The notes beneath the pieces were generated by a model, which did no database searches, had not been told where the DNA came from, and saw only the letters and a program-made list of their open reading frames with translations. A stretch of 64,000 nt of DNA from Gelidibacter sediminis (GTDB lineage: Bacteria; Bacteroidota; Bacteroidia; Flavobacteriales; Flavobacteriaceae): positions 1-64,000 of the forward strand of contig NZ_SOBW01000009.1 of NCBI RefSeq assembly GCF_004364975.1. The letters run 5' to 3'. Position numbers and translations under genes: made by a program. Below, piece by piece: positions 1 to 10,500 of the stretch (positions within the stretch are counted from its first letter, which is position 1; each line of letters starts with the position of its first letter).

Positions 1-1695
1 ACTGCTCCGGTCCTTACGGCCGATTCAAACCAGGCTGTAAATTTAGATGCAGATTGTGAGATTACGGTCCCAGATGTCATGGGCAGTGCCACTGACAACT
101 GTACGGTGACCATCACCCAGAGCCCTGCCGTTGGCTCCAAGGTCTCCCTTGTCCACGACGGGACAACGACCGTTACGGTAACGGCAACGGATTCGGCAGG
201 GAATACGGATATAAAGAATGTAGTACTTACCGCTAAAGATGTTACTGCTCCGGTCCTTACGGCCGACTCAAACCAGGCTGTAAATTTAGATGCAGATTGT
301 GAGATTACGGTCCCAGATGTCATGGGAAGTGCCACTGACAACTGTACGGTGACCATCACCCAAAGCCCTGCCGTTGGCTCCAAGGTCTCCCTTGTCCACG
401 ACGGGACAACGACCGTTACGGTAACGGCAACGGATGCCGCAGGGAATACTGATGTGAAGAATGTAGTACTTACCGCTAAAGATGTTACCAACCCAGTCCT
501 TACAGTTGCATCGGACGATGATGTTTACTTGGATGCAGGTTGTGAGATTACGGTCCCAGATGTCATGGGCAGTGCCACTGATAACTGTACGGTGACCATC
601 ACCCAAAGCCCTGCCGTTGGCTCCAAGGTCTCCCTTGTCCACGACGGGACAACGACCGTTACGGTAACGGCAACGGATGCGGCAGGGAATACTGATGTGA
701 AGAATGTAGTACTTACCGCTAAAGATGTTACTGCTCCGGTCCTTACGGCCGACTCAAACCAGGCTGTAAATTTAGATGCAGATTGTGAGATTACGGTCCC
801 AGATGTCATGGGAAGTGCCACTGATAATTGTACGGTGACCATCACCCAAAGCCCTGCCGTTGGCTCCAAGGTCTCCCTTGTCCACGACGGGACAACGACC
901 GTTACGGTAACGGCAACGGATGCCGCAGGGAATACTGATGTGAAGAATGTAGTACTTACCGCTAAGGATGTTACTGCTCCGGTCCTTACGGCCGATTCAA
1001 ACCAGGCTGTAAATTTAGATGCAGGTTGTGAGATTACGGTCCCAGATGTCATGGGCAGTGCCACTGACAACTGTACGGTGACCATCACCCAAAGCCCTGC
1101 CGTTGGCTCCAAGGTCTCCCTAACCCACGACGGGACAACGACCGTTACGGTAACGGCAACGGATGCGGCAGGGAATACTGATGTGAAGAATGTAGTACTT
1201 ACCGCTAAAGATGTTACTGCTCCGGTCCTTACGGCCGATTCAAACCAGGCTGTAAATTTAGATGCAGGTTGTGAGATTACGGTCCCAGATGTCATGGGCA
1301 GTGCCATTGATAATTGTGGTGTTACCCTAGCACAGAGTCCGGGAGTTGGTACTAAGGTTTCCGCTACGCACAATGGAACAGTTGAAGTGACTGTTACTGC
1401 TACAGACGCAGCTGGCAATACAGATATCAAGAAAGTAGTTCTTACAGCTAAAGATGTCACTCAGCCAGTTCTTACTCCGGCTGCTAATCAAAATATAAAC
1501 TTAGATGCGAATTGTGCAATAACAATACCGGATGTTAGAGGTTCGGCCACTGATAATTGTGATGTTACAACCACACAAAGTCCTGCTGTTGGGGCTTCTG
1601 TTACGGCAATACATAACGGAACTGTATCTGTAGTAGTTACTGCTAAAGATGCAGCGGGAAACAAAGTTGATAAGACAGTGATTCTCACAGCAATA
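1..1695 (+). repeat. Tandem 243-bp HYR-coding repeats
   Basis: Seven units in an exact 243-bp register begin at about 1 (first 6 bases cut off), 238, 481, 724, 967, 1210 and 1453. Units 1-5 and the first 100 bases of unit 6 are almost identical in DNA. The rest of unit 6 and all of unit 7 have diverged. Unit 3 carries a different linker (NPVLTVASDDDVYLDAG). A hand count gives 125 G+C in the first 240 bases, clearly above the downstream part of the gene. The identity extends to third codon positions, which points to recent tandem duplication or gene conversion rather than protein-level selection alone. Confidence 0.95.
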
Positions 1696-4600
1696 GACAC
1701 CACCCCTCCCACAGTAACAGCAGGTCTAGATATTTCAACAAATACGACCTCAGAATCATGCAACGCATCTGTTGCAGTCGCAAATGCCACTTACAGTGAT
1801 AACTGTCTTTCTACAGTCTCCATCTCATATACCTTGAGTGGAGCCACAGTGCGTGCTGCAACGGCTGGCCAAGTAGGAACGAAAACGTTTAACAAAGGAA
1901 TAACTATCATAGAATATACAGTGACTGATGCGGCTGGCCATATTGTAAAGGATACAAAAACAGTTACGGTATATGATAATACAGCGCCTAAATTGACTGC
2001 AGGACCAAATATTGTAGTTGAAACAGATGCAACGAGGTGTGACGCCTCAGTGACAATTGCAGATGCTGTGTTTAGTGATAATTGCTCAGCATCAATTTCT
2101 TTTACGCTAACTGGAGCTACAACATTTGGCTCAACTCCGGGTCAAGTTGGAACTCGAATTTTCAATAAAGGAGTCACGACTATTACCTATACGGTTACAG
2201 ATGGGGTACAGTCCGTAACAAGATCTAAAACAGTAACTGTTAATGACAAGGAGAAACCAGCTACACCTACGTTACCTGACCTTACAGCAGAGTGTACGTT
2301 AACTGTGACGCCGCCAACTACGACAGATAATTGTGATGGTATTATAACAGGTACTACAGGTTTAACTAGCTTAATCTTTAATACCGTAGGTACAGAAACT
2401 ATCCAATGGAAATTTGAAGACCAGGCAGGTAATTTTATTATTGTTCCGCAAAATGTCACAATAACTGATAGTGCCCCTATACCGGATATTACTGATTTAC
2501 CAGATCAAGTGTTTGACGGGTGCCAGATTCCGAACCTTGACTATTTAGTGAGACCAACGGCAACAGATGAATGTGACGGAATAATTCAAGGTGTATTAGA
2601 GGCAGATTTTATCTTCCCATATTCATTTAGTGGAACACAACAAATTGAATGGCAATATATTGATAGTCATGGAAATATTACCTACCAATCACAAAAAATC
2701 ACCCTTAATCCACTTCCAATTAGCGGGGGGTCATTGACAGGGACGTTTAAAGGTACTGCATTTCCTAATGGGGTGGATATTTCATCCTGTGGTGAAGAAA
2801 TCAGCATTGCACTTAATTTAACTGGTGTGGATGGTACAATTGTACAATGGGAAAAATTTCCTATAAATGAAGGGGTATGGAAACCTATTTCAAACACCTC
2901 CAACAATCATACAGCTTATTTTGCTGTTGGCGCTTTAGTTTCAACAGATTATAGGGTGTTGATTCAAAAAGGAACCTGTACTGAATACTCTACAATATTC
3001 AGAGTTAGAGCGTTGCCAACGGGAGAGGCGCCAACTATTACAAATAGAGATCCGGATGCGTTGTATTGTTTAGGCGAAGTAGTGAGCTTACTAGCACAAA
3101 GTAATTATACAGCAACACAAGAATCTATTGCAGATTCATCTGGTGATTTTAATGAAGGTCAATTAAATACTCAAGATCCAAATGGTTGGTTAGTTGATGG
3201 TGAAACAGGAGGTTTTACAGCTGGGGGAAGTGCTACGAAAGCTCGAAATTGGTCTGCCAAAACCTGTAACAATCAAGCAAATGGAGATATTGTGTATTGC
3301 AGTAATGAAGGTAAATTTTCTATAGCTTATGGAAATTATTATGAAACCGATAAAAAGGGTAATCGAACCTATGATGGATTAATTCCGACAACCTTAGAAA
3401 CTCCTATTATGGATTTGTCCAACGCAGAATCAGCGAGTTTAGATTTTGATCAAGCTTATTATTTTGCAGTCAATGATTATGCTAACATAGAGATATCGCT
3501 AGATGGAGGCGTTACCTATGCGCCGCTACAATTATTGCATGCCATTGGCGATCCGGTTAAGAATTGGTATAACTCGGTACCAGCTAATAGAAGAGCTAAT
3601 TCTACTCCTACTATGTATAATTTTCAAAATGATAATACATCTATTGATTTAGCGGCATACTTAGGAGAAAATAATGTGCGAATTAGATGGTCTTTCACAG
3701 GAACAACTGTTAAGAGTACTTGGGCAATGGATAATATTTTTGTTAACAAACAAGTAAAAGTTGATACAGAAATAGAGTGGACGGATGGAATTGGAGATCC
3801 TGACGAAGAACCAATTGTCATTGGAAGTACTGAAGTTGAATTTAGTTTTACTCCTGATGCTCCTGGAGTTCACGAATATGGGGGAACTGCTTTAGTTAAT
3901 GGGTGTAGAACCTATGATGCTGATGGAACGTCTCTAATTGAAATACAAGTGTCCTACGCACATGCAGGTAATGATGTTATTTATACGGGCGATGATTGTG
4001 GTCAAAATAGCATTCAATTAAATGCATATGACAATACTAAAACGGCAGTTGAGAACGCAAATAAAGGAGCTTTTACCCTTCCAGAAAATTGTGTCAATTG
4101 TAACGATAAAGGAACAGGTGCTATTGGTACATGGGAAGCTATACCTGAATCGGCATTGAGTTGTGATCCGGGGATTTTTAAATCAAACAACCCAGCCAAA
4201 TACCCGAATGCAAAAAATGATCCTGATGCCCTATTTATAGCAGAAGAGGGTAACTACACTTTAAAGTGGACTGTTGCTGGATGCGAAAGTTCTATCAGAG
4301 TGGCCACTAAAAACTGTAATCAGATTGATTTTGATGGGTCAGACGATTACGTTGAATTTAAAACAGACGAATTCCATTTATCCAAAGGTACTTTTAGCAT
4401 TGAAGCTTGGGTTAAGCCAAATTTGATTTCGGGAACTCAAACTATATTCTCAAAAAGAAATGCTAATGGTGATGCTGCGGGATACGATTTAAGTCTTAAT
4501 GGTTCAGGTATAGTTTCTTTTAATACTGAGAAGTTCACGATTAATTCATCTCCTTATAAAATAAATACCGATCGTTGGTATCATATAGCCGTATCCTATG

Positions 4601-6990
4601 TTGGAGGATTATATACCTTATATATTGATGGTATTAAGATTAATGCATTATCAGGGCCTTTGCCAAAATCAAATAATTTAAGAGCCATGTTGGGAGCAAT
4701 GGATTCAAATAGTACATACAAGCCTAAAAACCATTTTAATGGGTGGATTGATGAAGTAAGAGTATGGAATGTGGGGCTAGCAGCGCACCAACTGCACCAA
4801 ATTATGAATCAGAAACTTATAGAGAGTCCTACTACCCCTGGAAATGTGCAAGGCCAAATCATTCCAATAGATATTGATGGCGTATCATGGACTAACCTCT
4901 TAGCGTATTTCCAAATGGAACCAACGAGTTTAGCCTGTGGTTATTTAACCTCATCATCAAGTGCAATCAAAGGAAAATTAAAGAACATTTCATCAGACCA
5001 GGCCAGAACGGCTCCTGTGCCATATACAACATCGGGAGTTAATGATCAATGGGATGTTATCAACACTTGGAGTGAGCCTTCCGTATGGGCTGTACCTAAT
5101 AGCACAGGAATTAATGGTGAGGCCATCAATTGGAATATTGTAAAGATAAATCACGATGTGACATCATCTAACCGAGAGATAACAGTTTTGGGATTAATGG
5201 TGGCAAATAATAAGGAGCTTACAATTACTGGTGCTGGGCCTCAAGATGAGACCAATTCCGGACATGGCTTATGGGTTACCCAATATCTTAAAATTGACGG
5301 TAAATTAGACTTAGTTGGAGAATCTCAATTGGTACAAAAACGCTACTATTTTGACGATGATAACAATATAAATACCCCAGATATCACAAATCAAATTCTA
5401 GACAGTTATTTTGATGAGACTAGTACGGGTTATATAGAACGTGATCAGCAAGGTACGCGCAATCCATTCAACTACAATTATTGGGGTTCACCGGTGGCAC
5501 CTAATAACGCTATTATTTCAGGAGACAATGTAAATGCAAATAGCTTTACCATTGGTAACGTTTTGAGAGCTGGTACTATAACAATGGCAAACCCGAAGGA
5601 TGATGCACTTATTTCGTGGGTGACAGACCGGACTGCTACAAGTTCAGGTAATGCCGTTCAATTGAGCACGCGATGGTTATACACCTATAATAAGAAGTCA
5701 AATACTTATGCTTCATGGGAAAGAGTAAATCATCAAACGTCTTTAGACATTGGATTGGGTTACCTCCAGAAAGGAAGTGGATCTAGCACTACTGCAAAGA
5801 GCTCTCAAAATTACGTATTTGTAGGAAAACCAAATAATGGTACTATTCTAAATGCAACTGATGCAGGAAACGATATACTCTTAGGCAATCCATATCCATC
5901 AGCTATAGATGCTGACGCCTTTATCAAGGATAATGAACCAACGTTAAGTGAAGGCGCGTTGTCGTTCTGGGAGCATTATGAGGCCAACAATACCCATGTT
6001 TTAAAAGATTATCTTGGTGGGTACGCATTATATAATTTGTCTGGTGGTGTAGAAGCAATAACACCGGGCAAAACTACAGATGGATATGTGCAAAATGTTT
6101 CGAGTAAGGGCACCAGAAAGCCAGGTCGATTTGTCCCTGTGGGACAAGGATTTTTTGTTACAGCTATAAAAAGTGGTAACGTAGTATTTAAAAATAGCCA
6201 ACGATATTTTAAACGGGAATCGACAACAACGTCAGGAGACGATGGTTCAATATTCTTTAAAACAGCAAATTCCGACCAAACAAATGCTACTGGCGGGGTA
6301 ATGAAACGCGTACGTGTAAAGTTTAAAACTCCAGAAGGTGCATACCGCCCTCTATTGTTAGGGTTTACTCCAAATAATGAAGCTACGGATGGTGTTGACT
6401 ATGGCTATGATGCCTTAAACAAAGATAACTTGCCAAGTGATTTGTTATGGCTGATTAATAATTCTCGATATGTTATTCAAGGTGTAGGCGTATTTGATAA
6501 TACTAAGAAGTATCCTTTCGCCATGAAACTGGCAATCAATGGGGATATTGAAATTGAATTGACTGCATTGGAAAATTTCGATGAAGAAATTGATGTATTT
6601 GTGTATGACTCTAAGTTAGATACATACCATAAAATTAATGACACAAATTTTGCGCTTTCAATGGACTCTGGTAATTATGATAACCGCTTCTTTTTAGCGT
6701 TTAATGAAGGTAATGCCCTATCCGTAATTGAGGATGAGTTTAGAAGTATGCTAGTTAAATACTTACAAAATACTGATGAAATTTTCATCCAAACACCTGA
6801 TGATATTATTGTCAAACAAGTGCATTTACTAAATATTTTAGGACAGACGGTACAATCTTGGGATGCAACAACTACAACCATTTCAAATAAGATGCGAATT
6901 CCGGTTAAAAATTTACCTGATGGTAATTATGTGGTCAAAATTCAGACGGAGTCAGGTACTTTTAATAAGAAGGTGGTAATTAAATACTAA
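1..6990 (+). CDS. Giant HYR-repeat surface protein with LamG-like domain and T9SS signal (5' partial)
   Basis: The reading frame is open from base 1, so the gene starts left of the window; the first ATG in the window (79) lies inside a repeat and is not the real start. Residues 1-565 are seven 81-residue HYR (hyalin) repeats with the recurring motif SATDNC and the linker KDVTAPVLT. Two longer HYR-like repeats and further DNC-containing domains follow to about residue 910. From about residue 940 the protein resembles the C-terminal part of the next gene: a FxxGQLNxxDPxxWLVDG module (about 1050), a LamG/concanavalin-like domain (about 1440-1600; FSIEAWVKP, RWYHIAVSY, WIDEVRVW) and an ALNKDNLPSDLLW module. 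It ends in a type A T9SS sorting domain (LPDGNYVVKIQ, then KKVVIKY). The likely role is a secreted, surface-attached adhesin; the ligand is unknown. The repeats are GC-richer than the rest of the gene. Confidence 0.9.
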   Translation, partial: TAPVLTADSNQAVNLDADCEITVPDVMGSATDNCTVTITQSPAVGSKVSLVHDGTTTVTVTATDSAGNTDIKNVVLTAKDVTAPVLTADSNQAVNLDADCEITVPDVMGSATDNCTVTITQSPAVGSKVSLVHDGTTTVTVTATDAAGNTDVKNVVLTAKDVTNPVLTVASDDDVYLDAGCEITVPDVMGSATDNCTVTITQSPAVGSKVSLVHDGTTTVTVTATDAAGNTDVKNVVLTAKDVTAPVLTADSNQAVNLDADCEITVPDVMGSATDNCTVTITQSPAVGSKVSLVHDGTTTVTVTATDAAGNTDVKNVVLTAKDVTAPVLTADSNQAVNLDAGCEITVPDVMGSATDNCTVTITQSPAVGSKVSLTHDGTTTVTVTATDAAGNTDVKNVVLTAKDVTAPVLTADSNQAVNLDAGCEITVPDVMGSAIDNCGVTLAQSPGVGTKVSATHNGTVEVTVTATDAAGNTDIKKVVLTAKDVTQPVLTPAANQNINLDANCAITIPDVRGSATDNCDVTTTQSPAVGASVTAIHNGTVSVVVTAKDAAGNKVDKTVILTAIDTTPPTVTAGLDISTNTTSESCNASVAVANATYSDNCLSTVSISYTLSGATVRAATAGQVGTKTFNKGITIIEYTVTDAAGHIVKDTKTVTVYDNTAPKLTAGPNIVVETDATRCDASVTIADAVFSDNCSASISFTLTGATTFGSTPGQVGTRIFNKGVTTITYTVTDGVQSVTRSKTVTVNDKEKPATPTLPDLTAECTLTVTPPTTTDNCDGIITGTTGLTSLIFNTVGTETIQWKFEDQAGNFIIVPQNVTITDSAPIPDITDLPDQVFDGCQIPNLDYLVRPTATDECDGIIQGVLEADFIFPYSFSGTQQIEWQYIDSHGNITYQSQKITLNPLPISGGSLTGTFKGTAFPNGVDISSCGEEISIALNLTGVDGTIVQWEKFPINEGVWKPISNTSNNHTAYFAVGALVSTDYRVLIQKGTCTEYSTIFRVRALPTGEAPTITNRDPDALYCLGEVVSLLAQSNYTATQESIADSSGDFNEGQLNTQDPNGWLVDGETGGFTAGGSATKARNWSAKTCNNQANGDIVYCSNEGKFSIAYGNYYETDKKGNRTYDGLIPTTLETPIMDLSNAESASLDFDQAYYFAVNDYANIEISLDGGVTYAPLQLLHAIGDPVKNWYNSVPANRRANSTPTMYNFQNDNTSIDLAAYLGENNVRIRWSFTGTTVKSTWAMDNIFVNKQVKVDTEIEWTDGIGDPDEEPIVIGSTEVEFSFTPDAPGVHEYGGTALVNGCRTYDADGTSLIEIQVSYAHAGNDVIYTGDDCGQNSIQLNAYDNTKTAVENANKGAFTLPENCVNCNDKGTGAIGTWEAIPESALSCDPGIFKSNNPAKYPNAKNDPDALFIAEEGNYTLKWTVAGCESSIRVATKNCNQIDFDGSDDYVEFKTDEFHLSKGTFSIEAWVKPNLISGTQTIFSKRNANGDAAGYDLSLNGSGIVSFNTEKFTINSSPYKINTDRWYHIAVSYVGGLYTLYIDGIKINALSGPLPKSNNLRAMLGAMDSNSTYKPKNHFNGWIDEVRVWNVGLAAHQLHQIMNQKLIESPTTPGNVQGQIIPIDIDGVSWTNLLAYFQMEPTSLACGYLTSSSSAIKGKLKNISSDQARTAPVPYTTSGVNDQWDVINTWSEPSVWAVPNSTGINGEAINWNIVKINHDVTSSNREITVLGLMVANNKELTITGAGPQDETNSGHGLWVTQYLKIDGKLDLVGESQLVQKRYYFDDDNNINTPDITNQILDSYFDETSTGYIERDQQGTRNPFNYNYWGSPVAPNNAIISGDNVNANSFTIGNVLRAGTITMANPKDDALISWVTDRTATSSGNAVQLSTRWLYTYNKKSNTYASWERVNHQTSLDIGLGYLQKGSGSSTTAKSSQNYVFVGKPNNGTILNATDAGNDILLGNPYPSAIDADAFIKDNEPTLSEGALSFWEHYEANNTHVLKDYLGGYALYNLSGGVEAITPGKTTDGYVQNVSSKGTRKPGRFVPVGQGFFVTAIKSGNVVFKNSQRYFKRESTTTSGDDGSIFFKTANSDQTNATGGVMKRVRVKFKTPEGAYRPLLLGFTPNNEATDGVDYGYDALNKDNLPSDLLWLINNSRYVIQGVGVFDNTKKYPFAMKLAINGDIEIELTALENFDEEIDVFVYDSKLDTYHKINDTNFALSMDSGNYDNRFFLAFNEGNALSVIEDEFRSMLVKYLQNTDEIFIQTPDDIIVKQVHLLNILGQTVQSWDATTTTISNKMRIPVKNLPDGNYVVKIQTESGTFNKKVVIKY

Positions 6991-7535
6991 TACCAGACTG
7001 GATTATCACTAAACAAGAGTTTTAAGAACCGTTTCTAGCATCATGTTGGAAACGGTTTTTCATATTTACTGCATTTAGAATCATTAGACAGGGAGGGTAT
7101 GAGTGCTAATTGCATTTAACCCTATTTAATTGCTATACCATCCCGACAAAGGGTTCGAGTGATGATACCTGCAATAGTATTGATTTCATTTTATGATTGA
7201 AATCTCAATGATTTAAGTTCATAAAGTCGTCAATCTATCTAATGGCACGTAAGTCTACTATTACACCATCTAGCCAACTTCTAAGTTTTATTATTGGCGT
7301 TGACAACGTTGCTATGTAAGTGAGTAGTTTGTTGGTCTACAGAAACTTAAATAACGGCTTATAAAGAATTTACATGCATTTTATCGACAATATTCCTTTC
7401 CATACATAAGTTGCCGTAGCTTTATGATATCCCCTCAAAAATAGGCACTAAAATTTCACTTTTTTCACATGTTTAGTATGGGTTCATTAGCGACTGAACA
7501 TTTTGGAAATTAGGTTATTACCATAACTCTATGAT
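6991..7535. other. Intergenic region between the two giant genes, no gene seen
   Basis: This 545-base AT-rich stretch begins with the terminator described separately. It contains a near-perfect long inverted repeat, GGGAGGGTAT (7091-7100) against ATACCATCCC (7135-7144; 9 of 10 pairs), and an 11-base inverted repeat CGTTG-A-CAACG (7298-7308). I see no tRNA, no convincing open frame and no clear TAnnTTTG box before the second giant gene, although its promoter should lie here. Confidence 0.6.
7024..7060 (+). terminator. Rho-independent terminator after the first giant gene
   Basis: A 9-bp perfect stem, AACCGTTTC (7027-7035) with GAAACGGTT (7049-7057), is followed by a run of T. It begins 36 bases after the stop codon. 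A related hairpin follows the second giant gene. Confidence 0.85.
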
Positions 7536-10500
7536 ATGAAAAACTACTACTCTTATACCCTTAAACTAGTATTGCTTTTATTAGTGACACACCTGTCCTT
7601 TGCTACTACAAGTAAATATGATTTAAAAGCTTCCTTAGACTTTGTTGAAAATACTAATAACTTGAACTTTAGTTATAAGGGAAGCTTTGAAGCCCTGAAT
7701 TTATCAAAATTTGTGGCATCATCTCCGAAGCTCTTAAAAACTGGCCGAGTTTTGGGGACAGAAACGAGATTATTTTCAAAGACCCAACAGTTAAATGACA
7801 TTATTTTTTCTCGTCGTGTACCCAATGCAGTTTGTAAAGATTTTACACTTGAATTAAATGGTTCTGGACAAGCTACTTTGACTCCTGCTGATATTGATGA
7901 TGGTAGCACAGGCAATACGGATTTTACGCTTTCAATTTCTCAGACCAATTTTACATGTGCTGATATTGGGGTTAAAACTATAACACTTACTGTTACGGAT
8001 AGTGATGGACAATCATCCTGCTCCGCTCAAGTTACTATTGTTGATAATATAGATCCAGTTGAACCAACCCTAGACCCTGTAACTGTTGATTGTAAAGGAA
8101 CACTTACAGCACCCACAACTACAGATGCCTGTGGAGGAACCATTACTGGAACCACCACTGACACCCTAAATTTTGAGGAGGGAGAAAGTACCACTATTAC
8201 ATGGACATTTGACGATGGTAATGGAAATAGCATAACAGCACCTCAGATATATAATTACAATGATACCACTGCGCCAATTGTAGAGATACAAAATATTACT
8301 GTTCAGCTTGACGAAAATGGGATTGCAACAATCGCCGAAGATGCGGTTAATAATGGTTCTTCTGATATTTGTGGTGTAGTAACTTTCGATACCGATATCA
8401 CTACATTTGACTGTTCAAATGTAGGTGAAAATACTGTGGTGCTCACTGTAAATGATTCTAATGGCCAAACAGCTAATGCTAATGCCATAGTGACTGTACA
8501 GCCCTATACAACAAATGCTACCATTACCTATACAAAAAGTCCTGATGTTACTACCATTTGCGAAGTTGATACAATTGTATTCACAGCTAAACCAGAAGGA
8601 GTTGGTAGTGATCCGGTAAGTTATGATTGGTATGTTGATGGTGTGTTAAAAGGTTCTGGTGTAAATTTTTCTTATAATGAGTGGACCGCTCCTAATGATA
8701 ATGTTAAGGTGGTCATGACCGTTGGTACTGGGACATGCGCTCCAACTAAAGAGTATTCATCTGACATTGCTATCAATCAGGTACAACCAGTTGACTTTAA
8801 TATTATTGTACCATCTAATATTTGTGAAGGTAACACCGTCACATTTGCTGTTGGGAATGCTCAAAATTTTGTTTCGCCAACATATAAGTGGACTTTAAAC
8901 GGCACGCAGCTCTCAACTAATGCAACCTTAGAGACGGATGCTTTATCTGTTACAGGCTCTAATATTGTTCAATTGGAGGTTACGTCAAATCCTACGTGCG
9001 GTGGTCCTATTATAGAATCGAAGTCTGTAGATGTATCTTCCGTTAACCCTAAACCAACTCTTACAGTAAGTACTGGCGAAATATGTGCAAACCAATCCAC
9101 AATCAATTTAAATGCATTAGTTACTAGCGATACAGGAGCAACAGTAACGTTTCATAATTCCCAAGCAAATGCAAATACGGGTGCTAGTCCGCTAACAAAC
9201 CCAGTGGTTGGTCCTGCTACAGATAAAACCTATTATGTGCGTAGTAAATTTAGTACCGGCTGTTTTGTAACCTCACCGCTTACTATTGTTGTACATTCAT
9301 TACCAACTATTACAGTAGGAGCTGCTCCCACGATTTGTAATGGCGATACCGTTGATCTTTCAACAGTTTTTTCGGGATCCAATCTCACATATCATAGTAC
9401 TCAGGCAAAAGCGGATGCCGCTGATTCTGATTTAACCAAAGATGTCTCCCCAACGGCAACTACTACGTATTATGTTAGGTCTGAAAATTCGACCACAGGG
9501 TGTTTTAATACAAGTTCTATTACTGTAACGGTTAACCCTCTACCATCGCTTTCGGTAGAGCCTGGTTCTGTTTGTGATGATGGAAGCTCAATAGATTTGG
9601 AAAGCTTAGTTACAACTAATGGTGCTACTACCTATTATAATTCCGAAAATGATGCGCTTACAGCGTCGTCTGCATTATCTACATCAACTGTTAGTCCTAC
9701 CATTGCCACTTCATATTGGGTTAGAACAGAACTCAACACAGGGTGTTTTACAATTGGTGAAATTGAAATAACTATTAACGCATTACCTGAATTGGAGGTT
9801 ACAACTGGTTCTGTATGTGCTGATGGTCAAACTTCAGTTGATCTCAATTCATTGGTAATACATACTAATGGCGATTCTGTGACCTTTCATGCTTCGCAAG
9901 CAAATGCAGATAGTGGATCTAATGCTATTAATGCTACTGTAAGTCCAACTACTGAAACTACTTATGTCGTAAGAAGTGCATTTGCCAATGGCTGTTATAC
10001 AACGAAAAGTATAACGATATCTATTAATCCGTTGCCAACTTTTGACGTGACACCAGCTGAGATTTGTAACGGCGCATCAATAGACTTGAATACCACTGTA
10101 TCGAACAATTCATCTGGAAATAGTTTGACGTTTCATACAACGCAAGCATTTGCCAATAATGGCACCAACTCGATCAACTCAACCGTAAATCCTACTGCAA
10201 CAAAAACATACTATATTAGAAGTACAAGTGGTGTAGGATGCTACACTGTAAAACCTGTTGAAATTACGGTGAGTAATACTGTAGGCATAGCGTTGGCGTC
10301 TGGTAATATCAATCCATCTGTCTGTGCGGGAAGTCCTATTGCACCAATTGAATTCCAAATTACTAATGGGGGTTCAGGGGCAGGAGCTACTGTAACAACA
10401 GCTCCAGGAGCAGGTATAGCATTGAGTGGATCTTATAATGCGAGCACTAAAATTTATACAGTAACGGGCACAACTACCACAGCAGCAGCTGTGGGAACCT

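Noticed and set aside
286-1460. Long minus-strand open frames (286-642 and 525-1460) across the HYR repeats
   Set aside because: They are mirror frames of the repetitive plus-strand coding sequence, repeat with the same 243-bp period and have no start signals; the plus-strand frame has clear domain content.
1-1695. CRISPR-like array
   Set aside because: The units are 243 bp, contiguous, in frame and protein-coding, with no unique spacers or cas genes.
7150-7170. GGGTTCGAG string resembling a tRNA T-arm
   Set aside because: The flanking bases do not form the T-stem and no acceptor, D-arm or anticodon arm is present.
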